Shown in pieces: positions 28,881-38,302 of a stretch of DNA of 64,000 nt. Below the pieces are notes generated by a model. The model did not search any database and was not told the DNA's origin. It saw only the letters and a program-made list of their open reading frames with translations. Numbering within the stretch: the stretch's first letter is position 1; each line of letters starts with the position of its first letter. The stretch spans positions 2,790,001 through 2,854,000 of the forward strand of contig CP064997.1 in NCBI GenBank assembly GCA_016700055.1, in the 5' to 3' direction. Both the position numbers and the translations under genes were made by a program. This stretch comes from Actinomycetota bacterium. GTDB taxonomy: Bacteria; Actinomycetota; Acidimicrobiia; Acidimicrobiales; Ilumatobacteraceae.

Positions 28881-29744
28881 TTGCCCGAGCTGCCCGAGGT
28901 CGAGACCGTCAGGCGCGGGCTGGAGGCCCACGTCGTCGGGCATCGCATCGAGCGGGTCGAGGTCGGGCGGGAACGCACCGTGCGGCGCACCTCGCGCGAG
29001 GCCCTCGTCGCCGGCCTGAGCGGCGCCACCATGACCTCGGCCGGCCGGCGCGGCAAGTACCTGGTCTGCCCGCTCGACACCGGCGACTCGCTGATGGTCC
29101 ACCTGCGGATGAGCGGCCAGCTGCTGCTCGCTCCGCCCGGGGCACCACGGCCGGCGCACACCCACGTCGTCATGCACCTGGCCGGAGCCGGCCAAGGCGC
29201 GGAGGTCGGCGCAGCACGTGAGCTGTGGTTCGTCGATCCGCGCACGTTCGGTGAGGTGGTGGTGTTCGACCCCGACAACGCCGAGCAGGAGGTGCCTGAG
29301 CTGGCCCGCCTCGGCGTCGACCCGATTGCCGACGACCTCAGCCGGGCGGTGCTGCGCTCGATCCTGCTCGGTCGCAGCCGGCGGCTGAAGGCGCTGCTGC
29401 TCGATCAGCACCTGATCGCCGGCATCGGCAACATCTACGCCGACGAGATCCTGCATCAGGCCAGGTTGCGCCACGACCGTGTCTCGTCGACGCTCACCGC
29501 CCGCGAGATCACCCGCCTGCACGCGGCGATCCACGACGTGTTGCGCGCCGCGATCGACGAGGGTGGCTCCACCTTGCGCGACGCCCAGTACGTCGACCTG
29601 ACGGGGGGAGACGGCGGGTACCAGCTGTTCCATCGCGTGTACGAGCGCGCCGGTCAGCGGTGCCTCACCTGCGGGCGCGCGACGATCGTGCGCGAGATGG
29701 TCGCCGGGCGTTCGACGGCCTACTGCCCCCGCTGCCAGCACTGA
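28881..29744 (+). CDS. mutM: Formamidopyrimidine-DNA glycosylase
   Basis: A 287-residue base-excision enzyme. It starts PELPEVETVRRGLE, with Pro2 the catalytic nucleophile; LLDQHLIAGIGNIYADEIL is the helix-two-turn-helix and CLTCGRATIVREM...CPRC the C-terminal zinc finger. It removes 8-oxoguanine and ring-opened purines. TTG is the start codon, forced by the conserved first residues. 10 bases after rnc, the order rnc-mutM-smc being typical of actinobacteria. Confidence 0.95.
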   Translation: MPELPEVETVRRGLEAHVVGHRIERVEVGRERTVRRTSREALVAGLSGATMTSAGRRGKYLVCPLDTGDSLMVHLRMSGQLLLAPPGAPRPAHTHVVMHLAGAGQGAEVGAARELWFVDPRTFGEVVVFDPDNAEQEVPELARLGVDPIADDLSRAVLRSILLGRSRRLKALLLDQHLIAGIGNIYADEILHQARLRHDRVSSTLTAREITRLHAAIHDVLRAAIDEGGSTLRDAQYVDLTGGDGGYQLFHRVYERAGQRCLTCGRATIVREMVAGRSTAYCPRCQH

Positions 29745-29812
29745 CGCGCCCTGACGCGCGAATCGGGCCCGCGGGTGGCCAGATGGTGCCCTCTCGGCGA
29801 CGCTTGGCGCGT

Positions 29813-29818
29813 TATCGT
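29813..29818 (+). promoter_or_regulatory. Candidate -10 box of smc (TATCGT)
   Basis: TATCGT ends 11 bases before GTG 29830, in an 85-base gap after mutM; a very short leader is predicted. Confidence 0.35.
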
Positions 29819-29829
29819 CGCCGGTTGCC

Positions 29830-32800
29830 GTGTTCTTGAAGACGCTCACCCTCAAAGGCTTCAAGTCGTTCGCCGACACCACCGTCTTGGATCTCGAGCC
29901 GGGTGTCACCGTCGTCGTCGGCCCGAACGGCTCGGGTAAGTCGAACGTCGTCGACGCCATCGCGTGGGTGCTCGGCGCACAGGCTCCCAGCTCGGTGCGC
30001 AGCCAGAAGATGGACGACGTCATCTTCGCGGGGACGGCGAAGCGGGCAGCGCTCGGCAGGGCCGAGGTCACCTTGACGCTCGACAACTCCGCGGGCCTGC
30101 TGCCGCTCGAGTTCTCCGAGGTCAGCGTGAAACGCACGCTGTTCCGCACCGGTGAGAGCGAGTACGCGATCAACGGCGTGGGGTGCCGCCTGCTCGACGT
30201 CCAAGAGCTGCTCTCCGACGCCGGAGTGGGGCGCCAGCAGCACGTGATCGTGAGCCAGGGCCAGATCGACGCGGTGCTCAACGCGAGGCCCGAGGAGCGG
30301 CGCTCGGTCATCGAAGAGGCGGCCGGGGTGCTGAAGTTCCGCAAGCGCAAGGAGAAGGCCGAACGCCGGCTGGAGGCCACCGAGGCGAGCCTGCTGCGTG
30401 TACAGGACCTGTTGCGTGAGGTCCGCCGGCAGCTCCGCCCGCTGGAACGCCAGGCCGAGGCCGCCCGCCGCCACGACGACCTCGTCGCCGAGCTCTCCGC
30501 GCTGCGGTTGTTTCTCGCCGGACGGGAGATCGCCGGCCACCGCCGGCGGCTCGAGGTGCTCGGGCGCGATCGCGAGGCGGCCACGGTGCAGGAGCGGGAT
30601 CTGCGCCAGATGCTCACCCGGCTCGACACCGAGGTGATCGGCGCCGAGGCAGAGCTCACCGCGCGGGGCGACTTCGACATCGGTGACGAGCTGGTGCGGG
30701 TGGAGCAGCTCCGTGAGCGCACGCGCGGCCTCGCCGCCGTGCTCGTCGAGCGTCGGCGCTCGATGGAGCGCGACCGCGGCCAGCTGATGGACGCCGGAGT
30801 GGTCGCGAACCTGGAGCACGACGCCGCCCGCGTGCAGGACGAGCTGGCGCTCGTGTCTGCCGAGCTCGGCACCCTCGCGCCACGCGCCGACGAGCTGGCG
30901 GCCGAGGAGGCCGCGTTCGGCGCCGAGCGCAGGCTGGCGCTGGAGGCGCTCGACGCCGGCGGTGAGCCGGCGATGGCGGCGAGTGCTGCTGCCGAGGTGC
31001 GCGGCGAGTTGAGGTCGCTGCTCGGCTCGCTCGGGCGCGCCGAGTCCGAGCGCGAGCGCGCCCGGCACCGCGTCGATCAGCTGCGTGATCGCCTCGGCCG
31101 CCTCGGTGACCAGGTCGAGCGGTTGCGGGCGGACTGCGGCGCGGCCGAGACCGTCGAAGCACCCCTCGTGGCCGAGGTGGAAGAGGCAGAGGCGCGCCGG
31201 CTCGAGGCCGAGGCCGAGCTCGACGGGGCCACGGCGAGTCAGCGGAGCTGCGCGGCCACGCTCGCGCGCTGGCAGGCCCGTTCCGAGGCACTACAGATGG
31301 CGCTCGACAGCGCGCGCTCCCGTGCAGGTGCAGAGCATCTCGCCGGTGTCGACGGCGTCGTCGGCACGCTGATGGAGCTCGTCGTCATCGACGAGGGCTG
31401 GGAAGCCGCGGTCGAAGCAGCCCTTGGCGAGGCGCTGCTCGGCGTGGTGGTGCGTGACGCCGCGGCGGCGCGCCGGGCGCTCGAGCACCTGCGCTCGGCC
31501 GACGCGGCCGGTGCGGTGCTGTCGCTCGGGGCGACCGCGGTCGCTCCGCGCCATCAGGGCGTCCAGCCGGCCGGGGATGCGGTCCGCAAACGGGTCTCGG
31601 CGCGCGACGCGAGGGTCGAAGGGCTGCTCGACGTGCTGCTCGACGGTGCCGTGCGCGTGGCCGGCTGGCGAGAAGCGCTGGACGTGGCGCTCGCGCACCC
31701 CCACACGGTCGTCGTCACCACTGAGGGAGACCGGTTCGGAGCCGCTGGCTGGCGCCTGGCCGCTGCCTCCGGAGGCGCCACCGCGGCAGCGCTCGAGGAG
31801 GCCGACGAGCAGGTGCTCGTCGCTACCGAGGCGCTCGAGGCGTGCAGCGCCGAGGTCGCCGAGGCGAGTGCCAGGGTGCACTCCGCGACCGGCGCCGCCG
31901 ACGACCTGCACCGCAAGCTCGACGCGAACGACGCCCGGTTCACCGCTGCGTCGGAGTCGCTCGCGCGCGTCCAAGGCGATCGACGCGAGCTCACCACCGA
32001 GGTCGAGGTCGCCGAGCGCTCGCTGACCGACCTCGACGACCGCCTCGAGCGTGAGCGCGCACGCATCGCCGAGCTCGAGCTCCTCGTGCCCTCGCTCGAG
32101 GCCGACGAAGCTGCCGAGTCGGCGGCGGTCAGAGCGCGCACCGAGCTGCGTTCGGAACTGGAGACCCGCGCCGCGGTGCTTGCCGGGCGTCGCAAGGACC
32201 TCGACGTCCATCGCGCCGGGCTGCACGAGCGCAGCCAGCTGCTCGAACAGCGCCTGGCCGAGACCGAGCGCCGCCTCGCCGCCGACGCCGAGGCCAGGGC
32301 CAGGGCGGCCGGGCAGCGGGAGCTGATCGAGCGGTCGGTGCGGGCCGTCGACCGCCTGGGTGCGCTCGTCGACGCCGACAGGCACCTGATCGAGCACCGG
32401 CTGGCCGCGCTGCACGAGCGGCGTCGGCGACTGAGCGACGAGGTGAGGGCGGTGTCTGCGCGCCTCGACCAGCTCCGCCGCGAACGCGCCGCAGCCGAGA
32501 CGAGCCTCGACGAGGTGCGCGAGCGAGTCCGCCGGGTGGAGATCGACGAGGCCGAGGTGCGAATGCGGCTCGAAGCCGCCGTCGAGACGCTGCGCCGCGA
32601 CCTCGACACCGAGCCCGACGTGGCGATGGCTGCCGAGTTGCCGACCCTGCCGGAGGGCGCGACCGCGCCCCAGCGCGTTCGGGAGCTGGAGCGTGAGCTG
32701 CGCCTGCTCGGCCCGATCAACCCGCTCGCCCTCGAGGAGTGGAACGAGCTGCAGGAAAGGCACCGCTTCCTCGAGGAGCAGCTCGAAGACGTGCGGACCA

Positions 32801-33309
32801 CGCGGCGCGAGCTGCTGCGGGTGATCAGGGCCGTCGATCACGAGATCCAGTCGGTTTTCGCCGCCGCCTTCGCCGACGTCAGCGCGAACTTCACCGATCT
32901 GTTCACGACGCTGTTCCCCGGTGGCAGCGGCCGGCTGATGCTGACCGACCCCGACGACCTGTTGAACACCGGCATCGAGGTGGAGGCCAAGCCGGGCGGC
33001 AAGAACGTGAAGAAGCTGTCGCTGCTCTCCGGTGGCGAGCGCAGCCTCACCGCGCTCGCCTTCTTGTTCGCCGTGTTCCGCAGCCGGCCGTCGCCGTTCT
33101 ACGTCATGGACGAGGTCGAAGCCGCGCTCGACGACGTGAACCTGCACCGCTTCCTCGGACTCGTCGCCGAGTTCTGCCAGGAGGCGCAGCTGCTCATCGT
33201 CAGCCACCAGAAGCGCACGATGGAGGCCGCCGACTGCCTGCTCGGGGTGACGATGCAGCCCGGCGGCTCGTCGAAGGTGGTCACCGAGCGGGTGTCGGCC
33301 GGCACCTGA
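29830..33309 (+). CDS. smc: Chromosome segregation protein SMC
   Basis: A 1159-residue SMC ATPase. MFLKTLTLKGFKSFADTT and GPNGSGKSNVVDAIAWVLG (Walker A) open the head; long Glu/Arg/Ala coiled coils flank a hinge at about 500-620 (GVDGVVGTLMELVVIDEGWE). The C-terminal head has the ABC signature LSGGERSLTALAFLF (about 1067) and Walker B FYVMDEVEAALDDVN. It compacts and segregates the chromosome with ScpA/ScpB, which are not in this window. Confidence 0.97.
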   Translation: MFLKTLTLKGFKSFADTTVLDLEPGVTVVVGPNGSGKSNVVDAIAWVLGAQAPSSVRSQKMDDVIFAGTAKRAALGRAEVTLTLDNSAGLLPLEFSEVSVKRTLFRTGESEYAINGVGCRLLDVQELLSDAGVGRQQHVIVSQGQIDAVLNARPEERRSVIEEAAGVLKFRKRKEKAERRLEATEASLLRVQDLLREVRRQLRPLERQAEAARRHDDLVAELSALRLFLAGREIAGHRRRLEVLGRDREAATVQERDLRQMLTRLDTEVIGAEAELTARGDFDIGDELVRVEQLRERTRGLAAVLVERRRSMERDRGQLMDAGVVANLEHDAARVQDELALVSAELGTLAPRADELAAEEAAFGAERRLALEALDAGGEPAMAASAAAEVRGELRSLLGSLGRAESERERARHRVDQLRDRLGRLGDQVERLRADCGAAETVEAPLVAEVEEAEARRLEAEAELDGATASQRSCAATLARWQARSEALQMALDSARSRAGAEHLAGVDGVVGTLMELVVIDEGWEAAVEAALGEALLGVVVRDAAAARRALEHLRSADAAGAVLSLGATAVAPRHQGVQPAGDAVRKRVSARDARVEGLLDVLLDGAVRVAGWREALDVALAHPHTVVVTTEGDRFGAAGWRLAAASGGATAAALEEADEQVLVATEALEACSAEVAEASARVHSATGAADDLHRKLDANDARFTAASESLARVQGDRRELTTEVEVAERSLTDLDDRLERERARIAELELLVPSLEADEAAESAAVRARTELRSELETRAAVLAGRRKDLDVHRAGLHERSQLLEQRLAETERRLAADAEARARAAGQRELIERSVRAVDRLGALVDADRHLIEHRLAALHERRRRLSDEVRAVSARLDQLRRERAAAETSLDEVRERVRRVEIDEAEVRMRLEAAVETLRRDLDTEPDVAMAAELPTLPEGATAPQRVRELERELRLLGPINPLALEEWNELQERHRFLEEQLEDVRTTRRELLRVIRAVDHEIQSVFAAAFADVSANFTDLFTTLFPGGSGRLMLTDPDDLLNTGIEVEAKPGGKNVKKLSLLSGGERSLTALAFLFAVFRSRPSPFYVMDEVEAALDDVNLHRFLGLVAEFCQEAQLLIVSHQKRTMEAADCLLGVTMQPGGSSKVVTERVSAGT

Positions 33310-33354
33310 GCAGCAGGTGGGCGGCGCCGGTCCAGGGCTAGCGTGGCCGGCGCC

Positions 33355-34458
33355 ATGTTGTGGATCTACCTCGTCCTCATCGCGTTCGTCGTGGTGTTCG
33401 GCATCGGCGTGCTGCTCGTCGGCCGCCACCGCGCCCGACCGTCCGCCTCGCCAGCCCCTGCCCCCACGCGGCGCCCGCCGGTGCCACCCCCGCAGCCCGT
33501 CGAGGACGAGCAGGCTGCACCCGGCTCGACGATCGTCGTCGAGGCGGAGGCTCCCAGCTTCCGCGACCGCATGGCGCGTGCGCGCGCCACCCTCACGTCC
33601 GCCTTCGTCGGCGTACGCAGCCGCTCCGGCATCACCCCGCACTCGTGGGACGACCTGGAAGAGGCCCTGCTGCGCGCGGACGTGGGTGTGAAGGTCACCG
33701 ACGACCTGCTCGACGACCTGCGTTCGCGGGTGCAGTCGAAGGAGATCTCCGAGCCCGACCAGCTCCTCGACGCACTGCAGGCAGATATGTCCGCGCGGCT
33801 CGCCGGCGCCGACCGGTCGCTGCTCTTCGAGCCCGGCCCAGAGGGCTCGCCGAACGTGTGGCTGTTCGTCGGCGTGAACGGGGTCGGCAAGACGACGACG
33901 ATCGGCAAGGTCGGTGCCCAGCAGGCGGCGGAGGGCAGGCGCGTGCTGATGGCCGCCGGCGACACCTTCCGCGCCGCGGCCGCCGAGCAGCTCGACGTCT
34001 GGGCGCAGCGTTCCGGTGCCGAGCTCGTGCGCGGCGCCGAGGGCGGCGACCCCAGCTCGGTCATCTTCGACGGCATCCAGCGCGCGGCGGCGCGTGGCTA
34101 CGACCTGGTGCTCGCCGACACCGCTGGCAGGCTGCAGAACAAGAGCAACCTGATGGAAGAGCTGCGCAAGGTGCGCCGCGTGGCGGGCCGTGAGCCGGGC
34201 CGGGTCACCGAGGTGCTCCTCGTGATCGACGCGACCACCGGCCAGAACGGCCTCGCCCAGGCCCGCGAGTTCCGCGAGGCCACCGAGGTGACCGGCGTCG
34301 TGCTCACCAAGCTCGACGGTTCGGCCAAGGGCGGCATCGTGTTCGCCATCGAGACCGAGCTCGGGATCCCGGTGAAGCTCGTCGGACTCGGCGAGACGCT
34401 CGGCGACCTGGTGCCGTTCGATCCCGACGAGTTCGTCGCCGCGCTGTTCGGCGATTGA
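33355..34458 (+). CDS. ftsY: Signal recognition particle receptor FtsY
   Basis: A 367-residue SRP GTPase. Residues 1-25 are a hydrophobic membrane anchor (MLWIYLVLIAFVVVFGIG), then a short Pro-rich linker replaces the long acidic A domain of E. coli. The NG domain has GVNGVGKTTTIGKVG (about 173), DTFRAAAAEQL, ADTAGRLQNK and TKLDGSAKGG. It docks Ffh-ribosome complexes at the membrane. The ATG at 33355 is chosen over GTG 33343 because TAGCGT, a -10 candidate, covers the latter's upstream bases. Confidence 0.96.
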   Translation: MLWIYLVLIAFVVVFGIGVLLVGRHRARPSASPAPAPTRRPPVPPPQPVEDEQAAPGSTIVVEAEAPSFRDRMARARATLTSAFVGVRSRSGITPHSWDDLEEALLRADVGVKVTDDLLDDLRSRVQSKEISEPDQLLDALQADMSARLAGADRSLLFEPGPEGSPNVWLFVGVNGVGKTTTIGKVGAQQAAEGRRVLMAAGDTFRAAAAEQLDVWAQRSGAELVRGAEGGDPSSVIFDGIQRAAARGYDLVLADTAGRLQNKSNLMEELRKVRRVAGREPGRVTEVLLVIDATTGQNGLAQAREFREATEVTGVVLTKLDGSAKGGIVFAIETELGIPVKLVGLGETLGDLVPFDPDEFVAALFGD

Positions 34459-34522
34459 GACCCCCCGCTCATCTAGCGGAACGACCCGGGAACCAGATCA
34501 CCGCCGACTACGTCGTAAGCAC

Positions 34523-36130
34523 ATGACGCCATCTCGCCGCACGTTCCTCGCCCTGTCCGCGACGTTCGCCCTCGTGCTCTCCGCCTGCGGCGGCGACGGC
34601 TCCGACGCCGGTGGGCCACCGGTCATCCAGGTCGCCGCGGCCCCGTCCGGAGGAGGCGCCGCGGCGTCGGCCGAGTCCGTCGGGGGCGGTGGCGCCCCGG
34701 CAGACGTGGCGACAGCCGACGGCAAGATGATGGCCGACGCGATGACGATGCTCGCGTACATCGAATACCGCCTCGCCGCCGAGTTGCCGGCATTCGACAC
34801 GGAGGCCGCCTCGTGGACGCTGCCCGACGTCACGGTGACCGCCGACCAGGTGCGTGAGCTCGCCGCGGTCTTCGCTGTCACCGGGGAGCCCCGTGAGCAG
34901 CCCGCCGACTGGGGCGGGGGATGGATCGTCGGCCCCGACGACGGCTCCGGGCCCTCCCTGGGAGTTTCCGGTGACTCGACGGCTTACTGGTGGTACTCGC
35001 CCGCGTGGCAGGACACCGCGGCGGTGGGGTGTGCCGTGGCCGAGAGCAGCGAGGGCGGGGACGCCGCCGGCACCTCGGACGCCGCCGTCACCTCGGACAC
35101 CGTCGCCACCTCGGACACCGCCGAACCGGCCGTCGACATGCCTGCGGTCGAGTGTCCCGAGATGGAGCCTCCTGTCGGCGTTCCCACCGCAGACGAGGCC
35201 GAGGCGAAGCTGGGCGAGCTGATGGCCAGCCTCGGTGAGGATCCCGGCGAATACGTGTTCGAGACCTGGGCCGACGAGTGGAGCGCGAGCCCGACGGCTT
35301 ACCGCCTGCTCGACGGTGTTCGCTCCCCGCTGTCGATCACCGCGAGCTACGGGGAGAACGGCGAGCTGATGTACGCCGGCGGCTATCTCGCCGATCCCCA
35401 GCGCGATGCGGACTATCCGCGCATCGGCACCGCCGCCGGCCTCGAGCGCCTGCAGCTCGGCAACGACCCCGTCTTCGCCGGCTGGGCGGCCTACTCGGGC
35501 GCGGCCGTGAAGAGCGTCGAGGGCGGAAGCGTCGAGGCAGGAAGCGACGACGTCGTCCCCGACACGATGGCCCTGGTCGACCCCGCAGTCGACCCCATGG
35601 TCGACCCCACGGTCGGCATCGAGCCGATCGAGCCGATCGAACCGATGGTCGTCGACATCGTCGGGGTCGAGGAGGAGCTCGTCATGGTGTGGTCCGTCGA
35701 CGGTCCGATCCACCTGTTGCCCGGCTACAGCTTCCTCGACGCCGACGGCGGCCGGTACTCGGTCAGCGCCGTACCCGCCGAGTTCCTGGTGCCGGTCGAG
35801 CCCGTCCCGGTCGACACGGTCCCCGTGGACACGGTCCCGCTGCCCGATACAGCTCCCCCCGACACGGCAGTATCGGAGACCGTGGCACCGGTCGACACTG
35901 CGCCCGTCGAGACCGGCACTCCCGGCAGCGACGCGGCCACGGCGCTCGACGTCGCCGACCTCGTCGGGCTCGCCGAGGAAGAGGCGGTCAAGGTGATCGA
36001 GACGAGCGGCTTCGTCGCCCGCGTGGTCGAGCGTGACGGCGAGGTCTTCCCGGCCACGATGGACTACCGCGAAGACCGGGTGAACCTCGTCGTCGCGGCG
36101 GGTCTCGTCACCTCCGCCACCATCGGCTGA
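34523..36130 (+). CDS. Large acidic lipoprotein with low-complexity repeats and I78-like C-terminus
   Basis: A 535-residue exported protein inserted between ftsY and ffh. The signal ends in LVLSAC (Cys about 20). A globular middle part (EYRLAAELPAFDTEAASW...GGWIVGPDDGSG) is unrecognised. Three low-complexity stretches follow: TSDAA/TSDTV repeats (about 185-205), VDPAVDPMVDP with IEPIEPIEP (about 352-375) and PVDTVPVDTV-type repeats (about 430-475). The last 60 residues (GLAEEEAVKVIETSGF, TMDYREDRVNLVV) resemble the peptidase-inhibitor I78 family. Surface role inferred; the inhibitor reading is by pattern only. No link to SRP function is evident. Confidence 0.75.
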   Translation: MTPSRRTFLALSATFALVLSACGGDGSDAGGPPVIQVAAAPSGGGAAASAESVGGGGAPADVATADGKMMADAMTMLAYIEYRLAAELPAFDTEAASWTLPDVTVTADQVRELAAVFAVTGEPREQPADWGGGWIVGPDDGSGPSLGVSGDSTAYWWYSPAWQDTAAVGCAVAESSEGGDAAGTSDAAVTSDTVATSDTAEPAVDMPAVECPEMEPPVGVPTADEAEAKLGELMASLGEDPGEYVFETWADEWSASPTAYRLLDGVRSPLSITASYGENGELMYAGGYLADPQRDADYPRIGTAAGLERLQLGNDPVFAGWAAYSGAAVKSVEGGSVEAGSDDVVPDTMALVDPAVDPMVDPTVGIEPIEPIEPMVVDIVGVEEELVMVWSVDGPIHLLPGYSFLDADGGRYSVSAVPAEFLVPVEPVPVDTVPVDTVPLPDTAPPDTAVSETVAPVDTAPVETGTPGSDAATALDVADLVGLAEEEAVKVIETSGFVARVVERDGEVFPATMDYREDRVNLVVAAGLVTSATIG

Positions 36131-36165
36131 GCACCACCGCGGGCCGGTAGGCTCGGGCCCTCACC

Positions 36166-37581
36166 ATGTTCGACACACTGTCCAACCGGTTCGAGGGCAT
36201 CTTCAAGCGCCTGCGCGGCAAGGGCCGCCTCACCGACGACGACGTCGACGAGGTGCTGCGCGAGATCCGCACCGCCCTGCTCGAGGCCGACGTCAACGTC
36301 GGCGTCGTGCGCAACGTGGTCGCCCGCATCCGCGAGGCCACCATCGGGCTCGAGCTGTCCCAGGCGCTCGACCCCGGCCAGCAGGTGGTGAAGGCGGTCA
36401 ATGCCGAGCTGACCAACATATTGGGCGGCGAGACGCTGCGCATCGCGTACGCGTCGAAGCCTCCGACGGTGGTGCTGATGGCCGGTCTGCAGGGGTCCGG
36501 CAAGACCACCAGCGCGGCCAAGCTCGCCCGCTGGTTCAAGGCGCAGGGCCGCCAGCCACTGCTCGTCGGTGCCGACCTGCAGCGCCCCGCAGCCGTCGAG
36601 CAGCTGCGCACCCTCGGCCGCCAGATCGACGTGCCGGTCTTCTCCGAGCCCGGAGATCCGGTGCAGACCGCCAACCGCGGCCTGGCCGAGGCACGCCGGC
36701 TCGGCAAGGACGTGCTGATCGTCGACACCGCCGGGCGCCTCGCCATCGACGTCGAGATGATGGAGCAGGTGCGCCAGGTGTCGCTGGCGGTGCAGCCGAA
36801 CTACACGTTCCTCGTCGTCGACGCGATGACCGGCCAGGATGCCGTCGGGGTGGCCGAGGCGTTCCACGAGACCCTCGAGATCGACGGCGTCATCATGTCC
36901 AAGCTCGACGGCGACGCCCGCGGCGGCGCAGCGCTGTCGGTGAAGGAGGTCATCGGGCGTCCGATCGCGTTCGCTTCGACGGGAGAGAAGCTCGACGCGT
37001 TCGAGCAGTTCCACCCCGACCGCATGGCGGGGCGCATCCTCGGCATGGGCGACGTGCTCACCCTGATCGAGCAGGCCGAGCAGGCGTTCGAGCAGGAAAG
37101 CGCCGAAGAGGCCGCGATCCGCCTGCTCGAGGGTGAGTTCACCCTCGACGACTTCATGGAGCAGATGCAGAGCCTGAAGAAGATGGGTCCGCTCGGCAAC
37201 GTGCTCGGGATGCTGCCGGGCGTGCCGAAGGAGCTGAAGGGCGCCCAGATCGGCGACGACCAGCTGAAGCCGATCGAGGCGATCATCCGCTCGATGACGC
37301 CAGAGGAGCGCCGCCGGCCCGAGGTGATCAACGGCGGGCGCCGGTTGCGCATCGCGAACGGCAGCGGCACCACCACCGCTGACGTCAACCGGCTGGTGAA
37401 GCAGTTCTCCGAGATGCAGCGGATGATGAAGCGCATGGGAATGAGCCCGAAGGGCGCCAAGGGCAAGAAGGGCAGGCGCAAGATGTCGCTGCCCTCGATG
37501 CCGGGTATGCCGGGGATGCCCGGGATGGCGGGATTGCCGGGAATGCCCGGGACCGCCGGCAACTTCCCCGACGTGCGCTGA
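36166..37581 (+). CDS. ffh: Signal recognition particle protein Ffh
   Basis: A 471-residue SRP54 GTPase. MFDTLSNRFEGIFKRLRGKGRL opens the N domain; GLQGSGKTTSAAKLA (about 107), DLQRPAAVEQL, VDTAGRLAID and SKLDGDARGG form the G domain. The M domain (from about 300) has FMEQMQSLKKMGPLGNVLGMLPG and MTPEERRRPEVINGGRRLRIA, and ends in a run of MPGMPGM-type repeats. It binds signal sequences and 4.5S RNA; no RNA gene for it was recognised here. Confidence 0.97.
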   Translation: MFDTLSNRFEGIFKRLRGKGRLTDDDVDEVLREIRTALLEADVNVGVVRNVVARIREATIGLELSQALDPGQQVVKAVNAELTNILGGETLRIAYASKPPTVVLMAGLQGSGKTTSAAKLARWFKAQGRQPLLVGADLQRPAAVEQLRTLGRQIDVPVFSEPGDPVQTANRGLAEARRLGKDVLIVDTAGRLAIDVEMMEQVRQVSLAVQPNYTFLVVDAMTGQDAVGVAEAFHETLEIDGVIMSKLDGDARGGAALSVKEVIGRPIAFASTGEKLDAFEQFHPDRMAGRILGMGDVLTLIEQAEQAFEQESAEEAAIRLLEGEFTLDDFMEQMQSLKKMGPLGNVLGMLPGVPKELKGAQIGDDQLKPIEAIIRSMTPEERRRPEVINGGRRLRIANGSGTTTADVNRLVKQFSEMQRMMKRMGMSPKGAKGKKGRRKMSLPSMPGMPGMPGMAGLPGMPGTAGNFPDVR

Positions 37582-37626
37582 GCCGCCGGCGTACACCGCG
37601 TCCGGCTTCGCAGGCACCGGGCCACG

Positions 37627-37655
37627 TTGGGGGCGAGGTGCCCGACCGCTAACCT
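37627..37655 (+). promoter_or_regulatory. Promoter of rpsP operon
   Basis: TTGGGG (37627-37632), 17 bases, then TAACCT (37650-37655): a spaced -35/-10 pair with a leader of about 30 bases before rpsP. It would drive rpsP-khpA-rimM-trmD. Confidence 0.45.
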
Positions 37656-37693
37656 TGCGAGGTTTCCCGAGCACCCGAGGAGCCCTGAACGAG

Positions 37694-37966
37694 ATGGCAG
37701 TGAAGCTGCGCCTCACCCGAGTGGGCAAGACCAAGCAGCCGCAGTACCGCATCGTGGCGACCGACTCACGCTCGCCCCGAGACGGCCGGTTCATCGAGAT
37801 CGTCGGTCAGTACAATCCGCGCAGCGAGCCGTCGGTGGTCACGATCCAGAACGACAAGGCCGTCAAGTGGTTGCTCCAGGGCGCCCAGCCGACCGACCGC
37901 GTGCGCAAGCTGCTCGAGGTCTCCGGCGCCTGGGACGAGTTCACCGCCGCCCGCGCGGCCAAGTGA
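37694..37966 (+). CDS. rpsP: 30S ribosomal protein S16
   Basis: A 90-residue protein beginning AVKLRLTRVGKTKQPQYRIV, with DSRSPRDGRFIEIVGQYNP, the full S16 signature. GAGGAG lies about 11 bases before the ATG. First gene of the conserved rpsP-khpA-rimM-trmD-rplS series, which joins ribosome assembly and tRNA/rRNA maturation. Confidence 0.97.
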   Translation: MAVKLRLTRVGKTKQPQYRIVATDSRSPRDGRFIEIVGQYNPRSEPSVVTIQNDKAVKWLLQGAQPTDRVRKLLEVSGAWDEFTAARAAK

Positions 37967-37976
37967 CGCCTCGCCC

Positions 37977-38288
37977 GTGGACGACATGACCGACGACATG
38001 ACCGAGTTCGACGAGGTCGAAGAGGGCAACCGGCGTGACGACGTCGTCGCTCCGACGGCAGTGGCCGTGCTCACCCACATCGTGCGTTCCATCGTCGACG
38101 CCCCCGACGACGTCCACGTCGACGTCGTGGCCGGCCGCAACCGCACCAAGCTCGAAGTGAGCGTCGGCCCTGGCGACCTCGGCAGGGTCATCGGACGCCG
38201 GGGCCGTACCGCGCAGAGCATCCGCTCCGTGGTGCGTGCAGCCGCGGCGAAGGACGCTGTCGACGTCGACGTCGACTTCGTCGACTGA
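37977..38288 (+). CDS. khpA: KH-domain RNA-binding protein KhpA
   Basis: A 103-residue protein. After an acidic leader it is a single KH domain with the GxxG loop in RVIGRRGRTAQSIRSVV. KhpA-type proteins bind RNA, often with KhpB. GTG 37977 or ATG 37986 may be the start; no ribosome binding site separates them. Lies between rpsP and rimM as in most Gram-positive genomes. Confidence 0.92.
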   Translation: MDDMTDDMTEFDEVEEGNRRDDVVAPTAVAVLTHIVRSIVDAPDDVHVDVVAGRNRTKLEVSVGPGDLGRVIGRRGRTAQSIRSVVRAAAAKDAVDVDVDFVD

Positions 38289-38302
38289 ACCACCCAGCCA
38301 GA

